Assembly: GCF_002954445.1 (NCBI RefSeq)
Contig: NZ_MQWA01000001.1
Location: 1,599,954-1,649,528, forward strand
From: Rubritalea profundi
Lineage (GTDB): Bacteria > Verrucomicrobiota > Verrucomicrobiia > Verrucomicrobiales > Akkermansiaceae
DNA: 49,575 nucleotides
Reading direction: 5' to 3'
The notes below the pieces were generated by a model. The model was not told the origin of the DNA. It saw nothing but the letters and a program-made list of their open reading frames with translations, and searched no databases. Of the stretch, positions 17,731 through 27,655 are shown piece after piece. Both the position numbers and the translations under genes were made by a program. Positions within the stretch are counted from its first letter, which is position 1, and each line of letters opens with the position of its first letter.

Positions 17731-18798
17731 CTAGCTCTCAGGTCTGAGACCACTTTCCTCAGCTCGATCTAACGGATCCATCGGCACACGCTGGGCAATA
17801 CCTCGCAACAGGTGTCCAAAAATATCAGCACCGGTGATGATGCGCTTTTGCTCATCCGTCCAGTACAGCACCACGTCCTGGTCGACCACATGGTCATTGC
17901 GGTCGTCTGCTTCTACAACAAATTCCCCTAACACTAGGTCTAGAGTTTCGTCCACATCCTTGACCAAAATAGGCCGATGACAAAAACGGTAGATATCCAC
18001 CTCCCCGTCATAGGCCATATAGCGCGCTAAAAACTCAGGCGTATCCAACACAATTAGAGGCACATCATTCTCATCAGTGATCACCCGCCACTTTGCTGGA
18101 TTTATCTTTAAGCTCGCGAGAAATGCCATTCCCTTGTCGGTACTGAAATCGGCAAACTCTGGGAGATCCATTTTCGTCGGTAACTTGATGATCGTGCTTG
18201 GCTTGATCACACTTCCCTCTTCAGAGATCTTACGGTCGTCGAGCGCTAGGAAGTTGAGCGCACCACGCCCTTCATTAGCGCTGATCTCGCTATCATCTTC
18301 ATCGATGTGCTTCTCAAGGATGATCTCGATATCGCGTTCGCGGTAGAACGAGGGTCCCTCAGGCCCAATCCAACCATCCAGAATCAAGGCACAGGGTTTA
18401 GCCAAGGGGTAGAGAAAAACCTTATAAAATCTAATCACTGGAGTGAGCTTGGCACCCACCTTCAGCGCATTGCGTGAAAAATACGCCTGCGGGATAATCT
18501 CTCCAAAAAAGGTAATTCCCGCTGTTGAGAGCACGAAGCCACCAAAACCTGCCAATATGTTATCAGTAAGCAATGCTAACAATACGTTTACAGAGACATT
18601 TCCCCACAAAATAGTACACAGTAATAAGTTGGAATCCTGCCGTAGATTGAGGATCGATACCGCCGCCTTGTTCCCCTTCTCAGCCTCAGCCTCTAGGCCC
18701 ATTCGGCCCAATGAAAACAGGGCCAAGTTTAGCCCCGAAAACATCGCCGACTGCGACAAACAAAAGGCAATGCCTACCCAAATCCAAATCTGCTCCAT
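17731..18798 (-). CDS. CNNM-domain (DUF21) membrane protein with CBS pair
   Basis: This encodes 355 residues. The N-terminal half has about four hydrophobic segments (IWIWVGIAFCLSQSAMFSG, LLLCTILWGNVSVNVLLALL, ILAGFGGFVLSTAGITFFGE) and the DUF21/CNNM signatures NLALFSL and FFGEIIPQA. The second half, from about residue 200, resembles a pair of CBS modules with alternating short strands and helices (AKWRVITDENDVPLIVLDTP; DVVLYWTDEQKRIITGADIF). CNNM/CorC-type proteins are linked to Mg2+ or Co2+ efflux, and similar genes are often labelled hemolysin. It appears monocistronic. Transport function is inferred from the family. Confidence 0.85.
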   Translation of the reverse strand: MEQIWIWVGIAFCLSQSAMFSGLNLALFSLGRMGLEAEAEKGNKAAVSILNLRQDSNLLLCTILWGNVSVNVLLALLTDNILAGFGGFVLSTAGITFFGEIIPQAYFSRNALKVGAKLTPVIRFYKVFLYPLAKPCALILDGWIGPEGPSFYRERDIEIILEKHIDEDDSEISANEGRGALNFLALDDRKISEEGSVIKPSTIIKLPTKMDLPEFADFSTDKGMAFLASLKINPAKWRVITDENDVPLIVLDTPEFLARYMAYDGEVDIYRFCHRPILVKDVDETLDLVLGEFVVEADDRNDHVVDQDVVLYWTDEQKRIITGADIFGHLLRGIAQRVPMDPLDRAEESGLRPES

Positions 18799-18952
18799 GA
18801 ATATTCTCTAATTTATTCGGCCCTTGCCGTACTTTTACTACAACTAACTAAGCATTTAAGCTGAAAAGCGCCAGTAAAAGTATTCAGTGAATAGCATCTA
18901 GATTGTCACCACTTCGATAATCAAGTGTGTAGAGGGATGTGATACACTCTAG

Positions 18953-19891
18953 TTATTCATTCTCCAGAGGGAAACGATCCAATAATGGCTCTGATGAAAC
19001 TGGAACCAAATGAACTTTAAGCGTCTGATTCAATTTTTCGACTCTATCGTTCTGAATCTGTGCTTTGGCGTTTCCTAGAACGACCAAGTAAACTAGGTTG
19101 TCCGAGGTCCCCGGCTTAGACCATATCTTAATATTCGGATAATAAATTTTATTGAGCTCAGACACTTGAGTGAGATTTTTTGCGAATGCTTGGGCGTCTT
19201 CTTTGGTCTCAAATTTTCCAGCCTGCAGGTAGATTTCCTCCTTCAGCGTCCAATCCAGCAAGCGCTTTGCTTTAGCTGCTGGAATATAAACAACCTTTGA
19301 GCTCATCCCTCCTCCATCATCGCCTCCGTTTGAATAATCGATCGCTAAGGTTAGAAAAACAGCTCCCTTTTCGACGACAATTTGTGAGATGATACCTAGC
19401 AGTTCATCACTTTCCAATTTGTGCTGCTCCAAATCATATTTCTCTTTGAGTTCAGCACTATAAATTGGGGTTACTTCGGCGCTATCATCTAGACGTATAC
19501 CCTGGATTCCCCATTGCAGGCGGCTTCCCCATTCTGGCATAGCCTTAGGAGCCAGCGACACATTGTATTTAGTCCAAATTTCTGCCAATTTAAGCTCTTT
19601 ATTTTCAGGAGTATTCGTCACCGTTACATTTGACGAATCATCAACATCTATAGAAACTCGATGCGTTTTCAGGAGCGTGCTAGCGATTCGTTTACCCGAT
19701 TCCAGACTGTACTCATCGAAATAGGTTTTAGATTCGTCAGCGTAGTAGCTGCCCAATGTGTCATGGTGGGTACGCATGACCGCATATTGCACATCACTTA
19801 CTCCCAAAAACACCTCGGAATCCCAGGTCACGCGAGAGGGAGTGGCTGCACTAACAACAACCAACATAAAAAACAAAAATAGACACTTCAT
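18953..19891 (-). CDS. Secreted protein of unknown function
   Basis: This encodes 312 residues from the ATG at 19891, chosen because it begins a compact signal peptide (MKCLFLFFMLVVVSAATPS). Starts up to 18 codons upstream are possible. The mature protein is rich in beta-type alternation, with no cysteine. Residues about 220-275 (LQAGKFETKEDAQAFAKNL through IWSKPGTSDNLVYLVVLG) resemble a SPOR-type peptidoglycan-binding domain, with an initial LQAGKF strand, a helix and a YLVVLG strand. That similarity is only by eye. It is flanked by a CNNM protein on the same strand and divergent aldolase. Confidence 0.6.
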   Translation of the reverse strand: MKCLFLFFMLVVVSAATPSRVTWDSEVFLGVSDVQYAVMRTHHDTLGSYYADESKTYFDEYSLESGKRIASTLLKTHRVSIDVDDSSNVTVTNTPENKELKLAEIWTKYNVSLAPKAMPEWGSRLQWGIQGIRLDDSAEVTPIYSAELKEKYDLEQHKLESDELLGIISQIVVEKGAVFLTLAIDYSNGGDDGGGMSSKVVYIPAAKAKRLLDWTLKEEIYLQAGKFETKEDAQAFAKNLTQVSELNKIYYPNIKIWSKPGTSDNLVYLVVLGNAKAQIQNDRVEKLNQTLKVHLVPVSSEPLLDRFPLENE

Positions 19892-20066
19892 GGCAATCAT
19901 CTTGGCATAAAAAAATATATCGGCAAGATCGACTAACGCACTCATTATACGTTTTGTACAAAGATGGCAGTCATAAATAGCGCGGTAACTAGTGCCACAG
20001 TAGCATGAAATCTGCTGACTTATCTAAACTCTTGCACATCAGTCAGACATCGGCTAAAGCGGTAAA

Positions 20067-21095
<1,029 letters not shown>

Positions 21096-21160
21096 ATGAG
21101 TTTTCAGTGAGCAGTTTTCAGTTTTCAGACTGAGTTTCTTGCTTCGCAAAAATACTTTCT

Positions 21161-21199
21161 AAGCCCTGCTAGGTGATCATTCACCTAGCAGGGCTTTTT
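21161..21199 (+). terminator. Rho-independent terminator after aldolase
   Basis: A perfect 16-bp stem (21161-21176 with 21181-21196) has a TCAT loop and a T run to 21199. Confidence 0.92.
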
Positions 21200-21539
21200 C
21201 GTACCGTAGAAGATGCTTCCAGCCTCTTTGCAGACGATTGGCAGACCAACCAACACGCTCCAATTGCCAAAAGTCAGAACATCCAAGGTCTAGCCACATC
21301 GCTTGGCCGCGATAGCCCCCCCCCACAAAGTCACCAGACTTTGCTAGCTCGACTTTCAGACCTTCGATGCTCCTCAGTGTCCAAAGTCATAAGGTCCAAA
21401 GTCAGAAAAGATCTGAGTGGCGGCGATCGCTCTATAGCTCAAGTCTTACCCCAACAGTCACTTAACACATTTTACCATTGTTAGGCACCATTCAAACCCT
21501 CTTGACTCTAAAAGGATTATTCTATAATGGTCGAATGTT
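21200..21539. repeat. Intergenic region with dispersed repeat, family C
   Basis: The core (21330-21412) reads AGTCACCAGACTTTGCTAGC, then CGACTTTCAGACCTTCGATG and CCAAAGTCATAAGGTCCAAA. Related copies are at 23925-23996, 33190-33300 and 34060-34170. A 103-codon frame crossing this stretch is repeat sequence and not a convincing gene. Confidence 0.7.
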
Positions 21540-22541
21540 ATGACTCCTGAAAACCCCAACAAGTTAGATCAATCTACCCCAACAAATAATGCCCCCATTG
21601 CTCGCCGAGAATTTCTTGGGAAATCTATCGGAGCCGCCATACTTGGTGGAGCAGTAATAGGAGCCGCCGAGCAAGCCAGCGCCGAAGATGCCGCCAAGGC
21701 TGGAAAATTTAGCACTCCCGACTGGAAAACGCTCAAGCCAGGCGAGAAAGATACAGACCTTTACACGGAAGAAACCGGCTTCGACCCAGACAATTCTGAT
21801 CTTACTTGGTGGAGCGGACGTAACGTCTCAGGCGTGACAATCGGACTAGTTCAGTTTCGTGCCAACCTACCTATGATGCCCGGCAACATGGGCAATGCCA
21901 CCACCTTTGATTTCCCGATGCTCTATCGCGAGATGAACTCGGACAACGTATTGGACGTGATGGCTACCACACCAGTGAAAAACTTTACCGATGGTGTCGT
22001 CGAGGCCGCTAAGTGGCTCGAGCTACAGGGCGTGAGTGCCATCATGGGAAATTGCGGCTTCTTTGGTCACTACCAGAAGGCTGTGCAGGATCAAATCGAC
22101 ACTCCCTTTTTCTCCTCCAGCCTGATGATGCTGCCAATGATCGTGCGCTCCATGCCACGCAACAAGAAGGTTGGCGTGCTTACAGCCAATGGGCCACTAC
22201 TCAGTAGCGGCCCAGCGATGGAAAATTGTGGGTTGAGTGCCGAGGACAAAGCCACGCGCGTTGTGATCGAAGGTTGCGGAGATGATCTAGAATTCGCCGC
22301 AGCGATGGCCTGCACTGGCAAGTACAATGCAGCTAGGTTCGAAGCCGATGTCCTTGCAGGCATCAAGCGACTGCTTAAGAGGGATAAAGACATCGCTGTC
22401 ATTCTACTCGAATGCACGGAACTCTCTCCGCACGCAGTGGCTGTTCAGAAATTAACAAAAATGCCGGTTTGGGACTACACATCTCTAACCGAGTTCATTT
22501 ACCACGGTTGCGTGCGTCGCCCATTTGTCGGTCATATTTAG
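21540..22541 (+). CDS. Tat-exported aspartate/glutamate racemase-like protein
   Basis: This encodes 333 residues. The N-terminus has a twin-arginine motif (ARREFLGKS, Arg22-Arg23) and a hydrophobic stretch ending in EQASAED. The rest resembles the Asp/Glu/hydantoin racemase superfamily: IGLVQFRANLPMMPGN, then the first catalytic Cys in IMGNCGFFGHY (Cys172), a VGVLTANGPL strand, and the second Cys in LLECTELSPHAV (Cys292). Two opposed cysteines are what this racemase fold uses. A Tat signal on such an enzyme is unusual and implies periplasmic action. The porin that follows 69 bases downstream on the same strand suggests a shared operon for uptake and processing of a small ligand. Substrate unknown. 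Confidence 0.8.
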   Translation: MTPENPNKLDQSTPTNNAPIARREFLGKSIGAAILGGAVIGAAEQASAEDAAKAGKFSTPDWKTLKPGEKDTDLYTEETGFDPDNSDLTWWSGRNVSGVTIGLVQFRANLPMMPGNMGNATTFDFPMLYREMNSDNVLDVMATTPVKNFTDGVVEAAKWLELQGVSAIMGNCGFFGHYQKAVQDQIDTPFFSSSLMMLPMIVRSMPRNKKVGVLTANGPLLSSGPAMENCGLSAEDKATRVVIEGCGDDLEFAAAMACTGKYNAARFEADVLAGIKRLLKRDKDIAVILLECTELSPHAVAVQKLTKMPVWDYTSLTEFIYHGCVRRPFVGHI

Positions 22542-22610
22542 CCAGCATAACACACCTAGAACGATCCAATATTGCACCTCCGTTAGAAACGCAAAAACCT
22601 GAGAGATCAC

Positions 22611-23894
22611 ATGAAGAATAAACAATCCAGCAGTTTCATTTTACTGTTCACACTGTCATGCCTTTCCGGAATGGCTGAAGAACCACAAATGGTTGGCCAA
22701 ACCGATACTTCAGTGGATGTAGCTTCATCAACCGGCTTTGGTGGACCAAACTCTGTTCAAAATCAGCAAGACGATGACGCGAGCATTACAGATTCCTTGA
22801 CTGGAGTCGGCGGACTTGAAAGCTATTTCAACTGGAAAGACCAGCTGCGTGAACAACATGGATTTTCCTACACCTTGGACTACACTTCCGGAGCACTTGC
22901 AGCCTCGAGTAGTCTCAGCGGAAGGGATTTCTATGCTAGTGGAGCTCTACGATTTTACGGGTCATGGGATCTCATCGGACGTGAATCTGGTAATACTGGC
23001 ACCTTTATTTGGAAGGCGGAACACCGACATGGCTACACGACTCCAGCCTACAATGGGGCCGCAGCCGACATGGGCTACGCCGGAGCTCTTTTTGGCCCTC
23101 TCAGTGACTCCGGACCTAGGCTCACAAACCTCTATTGGAAGCAGCTTTTTAAGGACGGTCGCGTCGAACTTATAGCAGGCATGATCGACACCACGGATTG
23201 GGTGGATCTCTACGCCCTCGCCTCGCCTTGGAATGGCTTCACCAACTTTAGTTTTGGTACGGGGAGTGCCACTATCGGAGTGCCCGACGATGCGGCCCTA
23301 GGAGCCTACTTCAATGCCATGCTTACGGACAACTTCTACCTAATCACCGGTTTTGCTGACGCCAATGCTGACTCCACCGACCCATTCAATGGCTTCGACA
23401 CCTTTTTTAACGACAACGAATACTTCAAATCCATCGAGCTAGGTTGGACTACCTCACAAGAGCGCTTCTACCTCGACAACGCACACGTCACGCTGTGGCA
23501 TGTCGATGAACGTGATGGCGCGGGAGTGTCTGATGGTTGGGGAGCCAACTTTTCATATTCGCATTCCATTGGCACAAAGTGGATGTACTTCCTCAGAGGC
23601 GGTTACGCCGAGGACGGTGGCAGCCTCTTCCAGAAATCGATTAGCACTGGAACGGCCTATCATCTATCAGACGGAATTAGCCTGGTAGGCCTAGGTCTCA
23701 ATTGGTCCGAACCTAACCAAGACACATTCGGGCCGGCACTGCATGACCAATACGCTCTCGAGCTCTTCACTCGCCTCCGGCTGACGCGGAACCTTGAAGT
23801 CATTCCCAATATCAACCTTATAGGAAACCCTGCGCTCAACCAAGACAAGGACAGTGTTGTATCCTTCGGACTCCGCGCTCGAGTATTCTTCTAA
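22611..23894 (+). CDS. Outer-membrane porin, OprB-like
   Basis: This encodes 427 residues. A signal peptide (MKNKQSSSFILLFTLSCLSG) is followed by a low-complexity linker and a long beta-strand-rich body. It shows repeated aromatic-edge strands (FSYTLDYTSGALAASS, FIWKAEHRHG, RFYLDNAHVTLWHV) and ends in FGLRARVFF, with the terminal Phe typical of outer-membrane barrels. The pattern GGLESYFNWKDQLREQHG near residue 66 is typical of carbohydrate-selective OprB porins. It would let sugars or related solutes cross the outer membrane. It lies 69 bases after the Tat-exported racemase-like gene on the same strand. Confidence 0.85.
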   Translation: MKNKQSSSFILLFTLSCLSGMAEEPQMVGQTDTSVDVASSTGFGGPNSVQNQQDDDASITDSLTGVGGLESYFNWKDQLREQHGFSYTLDYTSGALAASSSLSGRDFYASGALRFYGSWDLIGRESGNTGTFIWKAEHRHGYTTPAYNGAAADMGYAGALFGPLSDSGPRLTNLYWKQLFKDGRVELIAGMIDTTDWVDLYALASPWNGFTNFSFGTGSATIGVPDDAALGAYFNAMLTDNFYLITGFADANADSTDPFNGFDTFFNDNEYFKSIELGWTTSQERFYLDNAHVTLWHVDERDGAGVSDGWGANFSYSHSIGTKWMYFLRGGYAEDGGSLFQKSISTGTAYHLSDGISLVGLGLNWSEPNQDTFGPALHDQYALELFTRLRLTRNLEVIPNINLIGNPALNQDKDSVVSFGLRARVFF

Positions 23895-23924
23895 CCCGGG
23901 AATCAAAGCACCCATACTTTTCTA

Positions 23925-23996
23925 ACTCCACCTTCGACTTTCAGACCTTCGACACTCTCCAATGTCCAAAGTCATAAGGTCAAATGTCCAACCAGA
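23925..23996. repeat. Dispersed repeat, family C
   Basis: This contains CGACTTTCAGACCTTCGACA and CCAATGTCCAAAGTCATAAG followed by GTC. It closely matches 21330-21412, which also has the TTTCAGACCTTCGA and CCAAAGTCATAAGGTC blocks in the same order and strand. Confidence 0.75.
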
Positions 23997-24022
23997 TCGC
24001 GTAATCGCGATAGGAATTCACC

Positions 24023-24673
24023 CTACTCCAAACCTGGAACTAGTAACTTTGCTCCTTCCGGAAGGTCTTTGAAGATGTTCACTTTCCTTCCGTCACGTTC
24101 TTCTAAAACGAGGCCAACTGGCTTATCGGCGGGCGAAATATCCATCGTCTTTACCGAGCCATTGAGTTTCACTACTAACGCCTGCCCCTCCCACACTCGA
24201 GTACTAAATTCCCCCGCAACCTTCTAACTATCAAATAACATGGGTGTGTCGGGTGAATCTTCAGTGGTCAAACCTCGAACATACCCCCAAGCATTCTCAC
24301 CAGCAGTGAGTATGCCGTCGTTATCCGGAGTCTCCGCAGCGACGGTACCGAGAACTATGTTCTTCTTACTCCAAAAAGCTTCTTCATCATCAATCACATC
24401 AGCATTCAATAGCTAAGTAAAACACGCCTCGGCCGTGTCGCCAGGTTCACCAAACTCCGCCATCGCAGTTTGCTCATTCGGGTACATCCCATCGTGGTCT
24501 GACGCATATGAAAACAGAGCAGTGGAGAGCTGTTTCCCATTGTTGATTGCGTATATCCGTGCCCCACCGCCACAAGTCCTCCCGGTTCCAAGAAACAGCA
24601 GAAATGCAAACAAACAAAAAGTCACCCCAAGGGTAACCCACCACGCTTTTCTCGATTTTGGAGGAGACGACAT
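24023..24673 (-). pseudogene. Pseudopilin-like secreted protein gene with two in-frame TAG codons
   Basis: From ATG at 24673 the frame runs to a TAG at 24023, but it is interrupted by TAG codons near 24410-24412 and 24224-24226. The frame stays the same throughout, and the segments join into one plausible protein of about 216 residues. It has an N-terminal membrane segment (WWVTLGVTFCLFAFLLFL) and the motif NGKQLSTALFSYASDHDGMYPN. That motif is common in PVC-group proteins related to type II secretion pseudopilins. It then runs ACFT-stop-LLNADVIDDEEAFW and PMLFDS-stop-KVAGEF before ending GAKLLVPGLE. Each stop would revert to a Gln codon by one base. Most likely a decayed gene. Confidence 0.75.
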
Positions 24674-24798
24674 CACCCACACAAACTACACACATTGGTT
24701 TTATCTAACCAGTCTGAACACTGAACACTTCAAACTATCGCGCAGCGATTCACCACTTCAAACTTGCAACTTATCACTCCTTCAGCCTAGCTGAAGGC

Positions 24799-25149
24799 AT
24801 GTCTGATAATACCTGCCCACTCTGCACAATGGACGACGTTGCAGAGCACTCTGATAAGCTCGAATGCATGGTTTGCGGCCATGAATGGCCAAAAGCTGCC
24901 GTCGCTGAAGAGGAAAAAGCCACTGGGCCACGCGTGGTCAAGGACGCCTTCGGCAACATCCTGCAGACGGGTGACATCGTCCAGATGATCAAAGATAAGA
25001 AGCTCACCGGCACCTCCAATGTCCTAAAAAGTGGCACTAAGTCCAAGCCGATCCGCATCCAGGAAGAAGGCGACCACGAAATCTCCTGCAAAATGGACGG
25101 ACTCTCCATCGGCCTCAAAGCCATGTTCGTCAAAAAGGTGAATCAGTAA
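24799..25149 (+). CDS. PhnA/YjdM-like zinc-ribbon protein
   Basis: This encodes 116 residues. The N-terminal zinc ribbon has CPLC (Cys6, Cys9) and CMVC (Cys23, Cys26). The C-terminal beta domain contains the family features VVKDAFGNILQTGDIVQMIKD, LKSGTK and CKMDGLSIGLKAMFVKKV. Members are historically called alkylphosphonate utilisation protein PhnA, but a direct role in phosphonate use is not supported for the family as a whole. No phosphonate genes are near. It is followed by a terminator at 25235. Confidence 0.9.
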   Translation: MSDNTCPLCTMDDVAEHSDKLECMVCGHEWPKAAVAEEEKATGPRVVKDAFGNILQTGDIVQMIKDKKLTGTSNVLKSGTKSKPIRIQEEGDHEISCKMDGLSIGLKAMFVKKVNQ

Positions 25150-25234
25150 CCTCGGCGTAGCCGAGGAGGGGAAAGTGATAAGGAAAAAGGGGAAAGGCCT
25201 TTGCTTCGCTAACTGCTTGCCTAACAATTTCATA

Positions 25235-25266
25235 AAGCCAAGTGCTCACCAGCGCTTGGCTTTTTT
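25235..25266 (+). terminator. Rho-independent terminator
   Basis: A 12-bp stem (25235-25246 with 25251-25262, one G-T pair) has a CACC loop and a T tract to 25266. It follows the PhnA-like gene. Confidence 0.9.
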
Positions 25267-25363
25267 GTTTTGACGAGAGCGCTTCGCTGAATGGATGAGT
25301 ACTCCGCGCGCCAAAACAAAAACTCCTATGAATAGAAATTGCCTAGCTCTCGTCCAAATCGGT

Positions 25364-26005
25364 ATGAAACCATTCTTCGCCTCCTTACTACTAGGCTTCC
25401 TTTGCTGCTTGACCGTTGCATGCACTACCGCCGACCTTCACTACCATCCGCTCACCAGCCGCCCAAGTGGCAACTGGCAAGGCTCAAGCTCACGTTGGGG
25501 AGGTTACACCGAAACCCGCAAGTCCGCGAACAACTACCAAATCGGGTTCGAGAGCTACAACCGTCCCAGCCCGGAAGCCACGGCCTACTTTTCTCTGGTT
25601 CGTGCCGCAGAGCGTGCAGCCATAGACGGGAAGAAACATTTCTATCTAGAACCAGCCAAAGTAAACAACTCCCAACAAGTGAGCCATTTCACCGGCTACA
25701 CCATCCCCGGCCACTGCCATACCCACGTGGAAACTGTAGAGGAAATCTTACCCTGTGGTGACATCATCTACGTCGATCACGAGATCACCACCCACACACC
25801 TGACACCTTCGTCCCTCCACGTGATGCGTATAACTCCATCTTCAAGGTCTCCCGCCAGCTTAGCTACACCAACAAACTTTCAAATCCATTTAGCAGCTAC
25901 CAAATTCTTAGCGATGCCAGCCGTAACGCACGCGGCTACGGCAGACCAAAACTCGACCCCAGAGCCCACGCCCAGATGAAAACATGGCAGAAACAAACGA
26001 GCTAA
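25364..26005 (+). CDS. Lipoprotein resembling the CC0125/CC1285 family
   Basis: This encodes 213 residues from the ATG at 25364, chosen because it begins a short lipoprotein signal with lipobox LTVAC (Cys20). Open sequence and other ATGs lie upstream (25295, 25328). The mature part has GGYTETRKSANNYQIGFESY and TAYFSLVRAAERAAIDGKKH. This matches the layout of small lipoproteins with GYSET and LLYRAAELT blocks (CC0125/CC1285 family), function unknown. The His-rich region PGHCHTHVET may bind metal, though this is only a possibility. It is likely anchored in a membrane facing the periplasm. Confidence 0.75.
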   Translation: MKPFFASLLLGFLCCLTVACTTADLHYHPLTSRPSGNWQGSSSRWGGYTETRKSANNYQIGFESYNRPSPEATAYFSLVRAAERAAIDGKKHFYLEPAKVNNSQQVSHFTGYTIPGHCHTHVETVEEILPCGDIIYVDHEITTHTPDTFVPPRDAYNSIFKVSRQLSYTNKLSNPFSSYQILSDASRNARGYGRPKLDPRAHAQMKTWQKQTS

Positions 26006-26028
26006 CCACACTCCACACTCCACACTTC

Positions 26029-27234
26029 TCACTTCTTCCTGAAATCCATATCTAACACCGACTTCACAGGCGCTGCAGGTTTGGCCTTCACTGCTGGTGG
26101 GCAGCGGTGGATGAAGGGGAAAACGGCTAGGGCCCAGATGGCACTGACCACCACCCAACAGATCGCAGCATAGGTATGGTGGATGTTGCGTATGGCAGGC
26201 ATGAAGTCGGCGGAGACTCGTGTCGCCATTGCTAACATAAGCAGCGCCACACACGCCACCAGTGGTTTGACCCACCTTTGGAATTTCGCCCCTTGCCCGC
26301 TGTGTCCATAGATTACACGGGTGGCGACAATCATGGTGATCAGCCCAAATCCACCGATGTAGAGCGTGTGCTCTAGTGCTACGCGATGCTGTTCTAACAC
26401 GGCGACAGCAATCATGCCACCGAGCAGACAAACAATACCAGCGCGCAGTGAATGCACCATCACGCCCTTCGTGCCCGTCCTCCTGAGCCAGCCACTTTCC
26501 TTGGTCAGCCAGATGAAACAAATAAGGAATCGCGTCCACGCCATCACGCGTTGTTGCGCGTAAACTTCAACCCAGTAGGTAAGAATAATAAGCGCTCCAA
26601 CAACAAAACTCTCGCCCGCTTTCCTTCTCCAAGCCTGGGTCCCTTTTATCTCCTCCTTCTTCACCCCGAGCACCATCGGAAAGAAGAAGCTTCCCACTCC
26701 CAGTATCGGCAGCAAGATGAACGCTTGATACAGCAATCGCTGTGAAAAAATGCTCACCTGAAAATGCTCTGACGGCATACAAAAGGCCCACCACGCAGCT
26801 CCCAGAATTCCACTCACCATTCCCATCACAGCCAGCACCATTTGCGGACCAACAGCAGATTTCCTCACCTTTACTCGCATTCCGAAACATACTAACATGA
26901 AGCTCAACGTCGCGGCAAAAACTCCATCACCCAGTGGCTGCAATCCACTAGAATGCGCGGCGCAATAGCCAATGTACCCCGCCACCAATGTCATTACCTG
27001 CCACAACTTCAGCGACGGAGCCGTCAGCATTTTAGGCATCGCCGTCCCCAGAAATCCAATCACACAGCCACCGACAAATCCCTGAATCATCAGCCGCGTG
27101 TGCGCCTGAAGCGGGGAGTAATCGAGCATCTGCCAGTAAAACAAAGGCCACAACATCACCCCCACCACCCCAGTCAACAATGCCATAGGAAAGAACAGCC
27201 GATAAGGCTCCGCAGCAACAAGCTTGGTATTCAC
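26029..27234 (-). CDS. nnrS: NnrS family membrane protein
   Basis: This encodes 401 residues with about ten to twelve hydrophobic helices along its whole length. It starts with the family signature PYRLFFPMALLTGVVGVMLW. Later segments include GFVGGCVIGFLGTAMPKML, LTYWVEVYAQQRVMAWTRF and MPAIRNIHHTYAAICWVV, with several His residues in or near helices. NnrS proteins are heme/copper membrane proteins linked to nitric oxide tolerance and denitrification. No denitrification genes lie nearby. It is convergent with the lipoprotein gene and ends 23 bases from it. Its upstream side adjoins a duplicated fragment of another gene. Confidence 0.88.
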   Translation of the reverse strand: MNTKLVAAEPYRLFFPMALLTGVVGVMLWPLFYWQMLDYSPLQAHTRLMIQGFVGGCVIGFLGTAMPKMLTAPSLKLWQVMTLVAGYIGYCAAHSSGLQPLGDGVFAATLSFMLVCFGMRVKVRKSAVGPQMVLAVMGMVSGILGAAWWAFCMPSEHFQVSIFSQRLLYQAFILLPILGVGSFFFPMVLGVKKEEIKGTQAWRRKAGESFVVGALIILTYWVEVYAQQRVMAWTRFLICFIWLTKESGWLRRTGTKGVMVHSLRAGIVCLLGGMIAVAVLEQHRVALEHTLYIGGFGLITMIVATRVIYGHSGQGAKFQRWVKPLVACVALLMLAMATRVSADFMPAIRNIHHTYAAICWVVVSAIWALAVFPFIHRCPPAVKAKPAAPVKSVLDMDFRKK

Positions 27235-27335
27235 ACACCCCTTCTACGCCATCCTCAGCAAGCGAGAAAGGCAATTCAACCCACACGCCTATTTCCTCCC
27301 CCACACCCCAAGAAATGCGCAAGACTACTAATCGA

Positions 27336-27425
27336 TCAGTGAGACAGACTAAATGGTCTGGGGAGAGGACGCTCGTCAGCTGCGGCGACCGTGATGAGAA
27401 GTAAAAAGGAAAATAGGAATTTCAT
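27336..27425 (-). pseudogene. Decapitated copy of the amidohydrolase 5-prime end
   Basis: This 29-codon frame encodes MKFLFSFLLLITVAAADERP and nine more residues before TGA at 27336. Its first 22 residues match the signal peptide of the amidohydrolase at 31783-32715 with only a few changes. Similarity stops abruptly near 27360. It is the coding part of a longer duplication that also covers the upstream region, and looks like a remnant of an old duplication or gene conversion. Confidence 0.8.
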
Positions 27426-27555
27426 GGTAACGCTGACAAACCTAGGAGGCAAATGTGAGGACACCAGAAAATTCCGCCGACTTAATGCCCAATCATCCAT
27501 TGATTCTCTGGCTTTGAAGGCGCACTATCGAATAGATTTCTAATGCTGTGATAAA
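27360..27555 (-). repeat. Duplicated leader region, copy 1
   Basis: Over 27361-27510 it matches 32651-32800 at about 130 of 150 positions by hand count. Similarity then resumes near 27521-27555 with about 32862-32907 after a gap of roughly 55 bases. It includes the remnant signal peptide and what would be the promoter/leader of the amidohydrolase. Confidence 0.8.
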
Positions 27556-27655
27556 ATATCATTTAAAACCCGAAGAATTGAATATAGAAGGGGGAATCAA
27601 ACTGTTATAAATTCTTTTCAGATCCACTTTTCTTACCAATTCTATGACACTCAGT

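Noticed and set aside
21173-21484. 103-codon frame after the aldolase
   Set aside because: It begins inside the terminator stem and consists of family C repeat.
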